From NCBI GenBank assembly GCA_905202605.1, contig CAJKSU010000172.1, forward strand, positions 1-6,094: a DNA stretch of 6,094 nucleotides, in the 5' to 3' direction. Position numbers and translations under genes: made by a program. Below, piece by piece: positions 6,064 to 6,094 of the stretch. Source of the DNA: an uncultured Eubacteriales bacterium. Its GTDB lineage: Bacteria > Bacillota > Clostridia > Oscillospirales > Oscillospiraceae. The stretch's first letter is position 1. Each line of letters starts with the position of its first letter. Below the pieces are notes generated by a model. The model was given only the letters and a program-made list of their open reading frames with translations. It was not told where the DNA came from and did not search any database.

Positions 6064-6066
6064 GTT
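6045..6066 (+). repeat. Tandem 11-bp direct repeat (TGTACCACGTT x2)
   Basis: TGTACCACGTT occurs twice, perfectly and back to back (6045-6055, 6056-6066). A third TGTAC begins at 6072 and an inverted GTACA ends the cluster at 6087. The array overlaps the GTG (6061-6063) that opens the large frame. Iteron-like or recombinase arm-type sites look like this, but no such function is shown. Confidence 0.75.
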
Positions 6067-6069
6067 TTA

Positions 6070-6089
6070 TTTGTACACAGACGTACAAA
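6070..6089. repeat. 7-bp inverted repeat (TTTGTAC-N6-GTACAAA)
   Basis: A perfect 7-bp dyad around ACAGAC lies immediately upstream of the large frame on the minus strand, four bases beyond the tandem repeats. It could be an operator for a dimeric regulator, a core recombination site, or a weak hairpin. A recognisable promoter for the large frame is not seen in the remaining bases to 6094. Confidence 0.65.
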
Positions 6090-6094
6090 GGCGC

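Noticed and set aside
5930..6094. Minus-strand open frame entering from the right edge in another frame and ending with a stop at 5930-5932
   Set aside because: It is only about 54 codons, overlaps the coding-like beginning of the large frame, and turns Arg/Cys-rich there as shadow frames do. It could be the end of an upstream gene, but nothing in it is recognisable.

Overview
The window reads as a moderately GC-rich Gram-positive genome, most likely a gut Clostridia/Oscillospiraceae-type bacterium. That placement is inference from the strong AGGAGG-type ribosome binding site, the extended -10 promoters, the codon bias and the kind of large multidomain protein present; nothing here identifies a species. 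No rRNA, tRNA, CRISPR array or complete insertion sequence is visible.

Left part (1-2131): two LysR-type transcriptional regulators face each other. The first (plus strand, ATG at 159) and the second (minus strand, GTG at 2068) are clear paralogues of 313 and 307 residues. They share one strong hairpin terminator in the 44-base gap between their stop codons. Each has a recognisable extended -10 promoter upstream. The first also has a small TTGGC/GCCAA dyad that fits a LysR box. No target operon lies in the window; any divergent target would be left of base 1.

Right part (2155-6063, minus strand): one 1302-codon open frame fills about two thirds of the window. It looks like a 'large polyvalent protein' of the kind carried by phages and integrative conjugative elements: a helical Ala/Gln/Glu-rich N-terminal part, an LPD-like domain, a zincin metallopeptidase domain with an HELGH site, a second LPD-like (possibly LPD3/BECR-fold) domain, and a helical C-terminal part, joined by low-complexity linkers. 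Three copies of a [HR]YSL tetrapeptide sit at domain borders. The last two bracket a module of distinctly lower G+C.

The 5' end of this large frame is suspicious. It opens with a GTG directly after an in-frame stop, without a ribosome binding site, inside a cluster of short direct and inverted repeats (6007-6089). This suggests a 5'-truncated gene or a recombination junction at the right edge. Its 3' end runs through an AT-rich stretch that is also the upstream region of the second regulator. No other phage or conjugation gene is visible, so whether this is an active element, a remnant or an isolated effector gene cannot be decided from the window.
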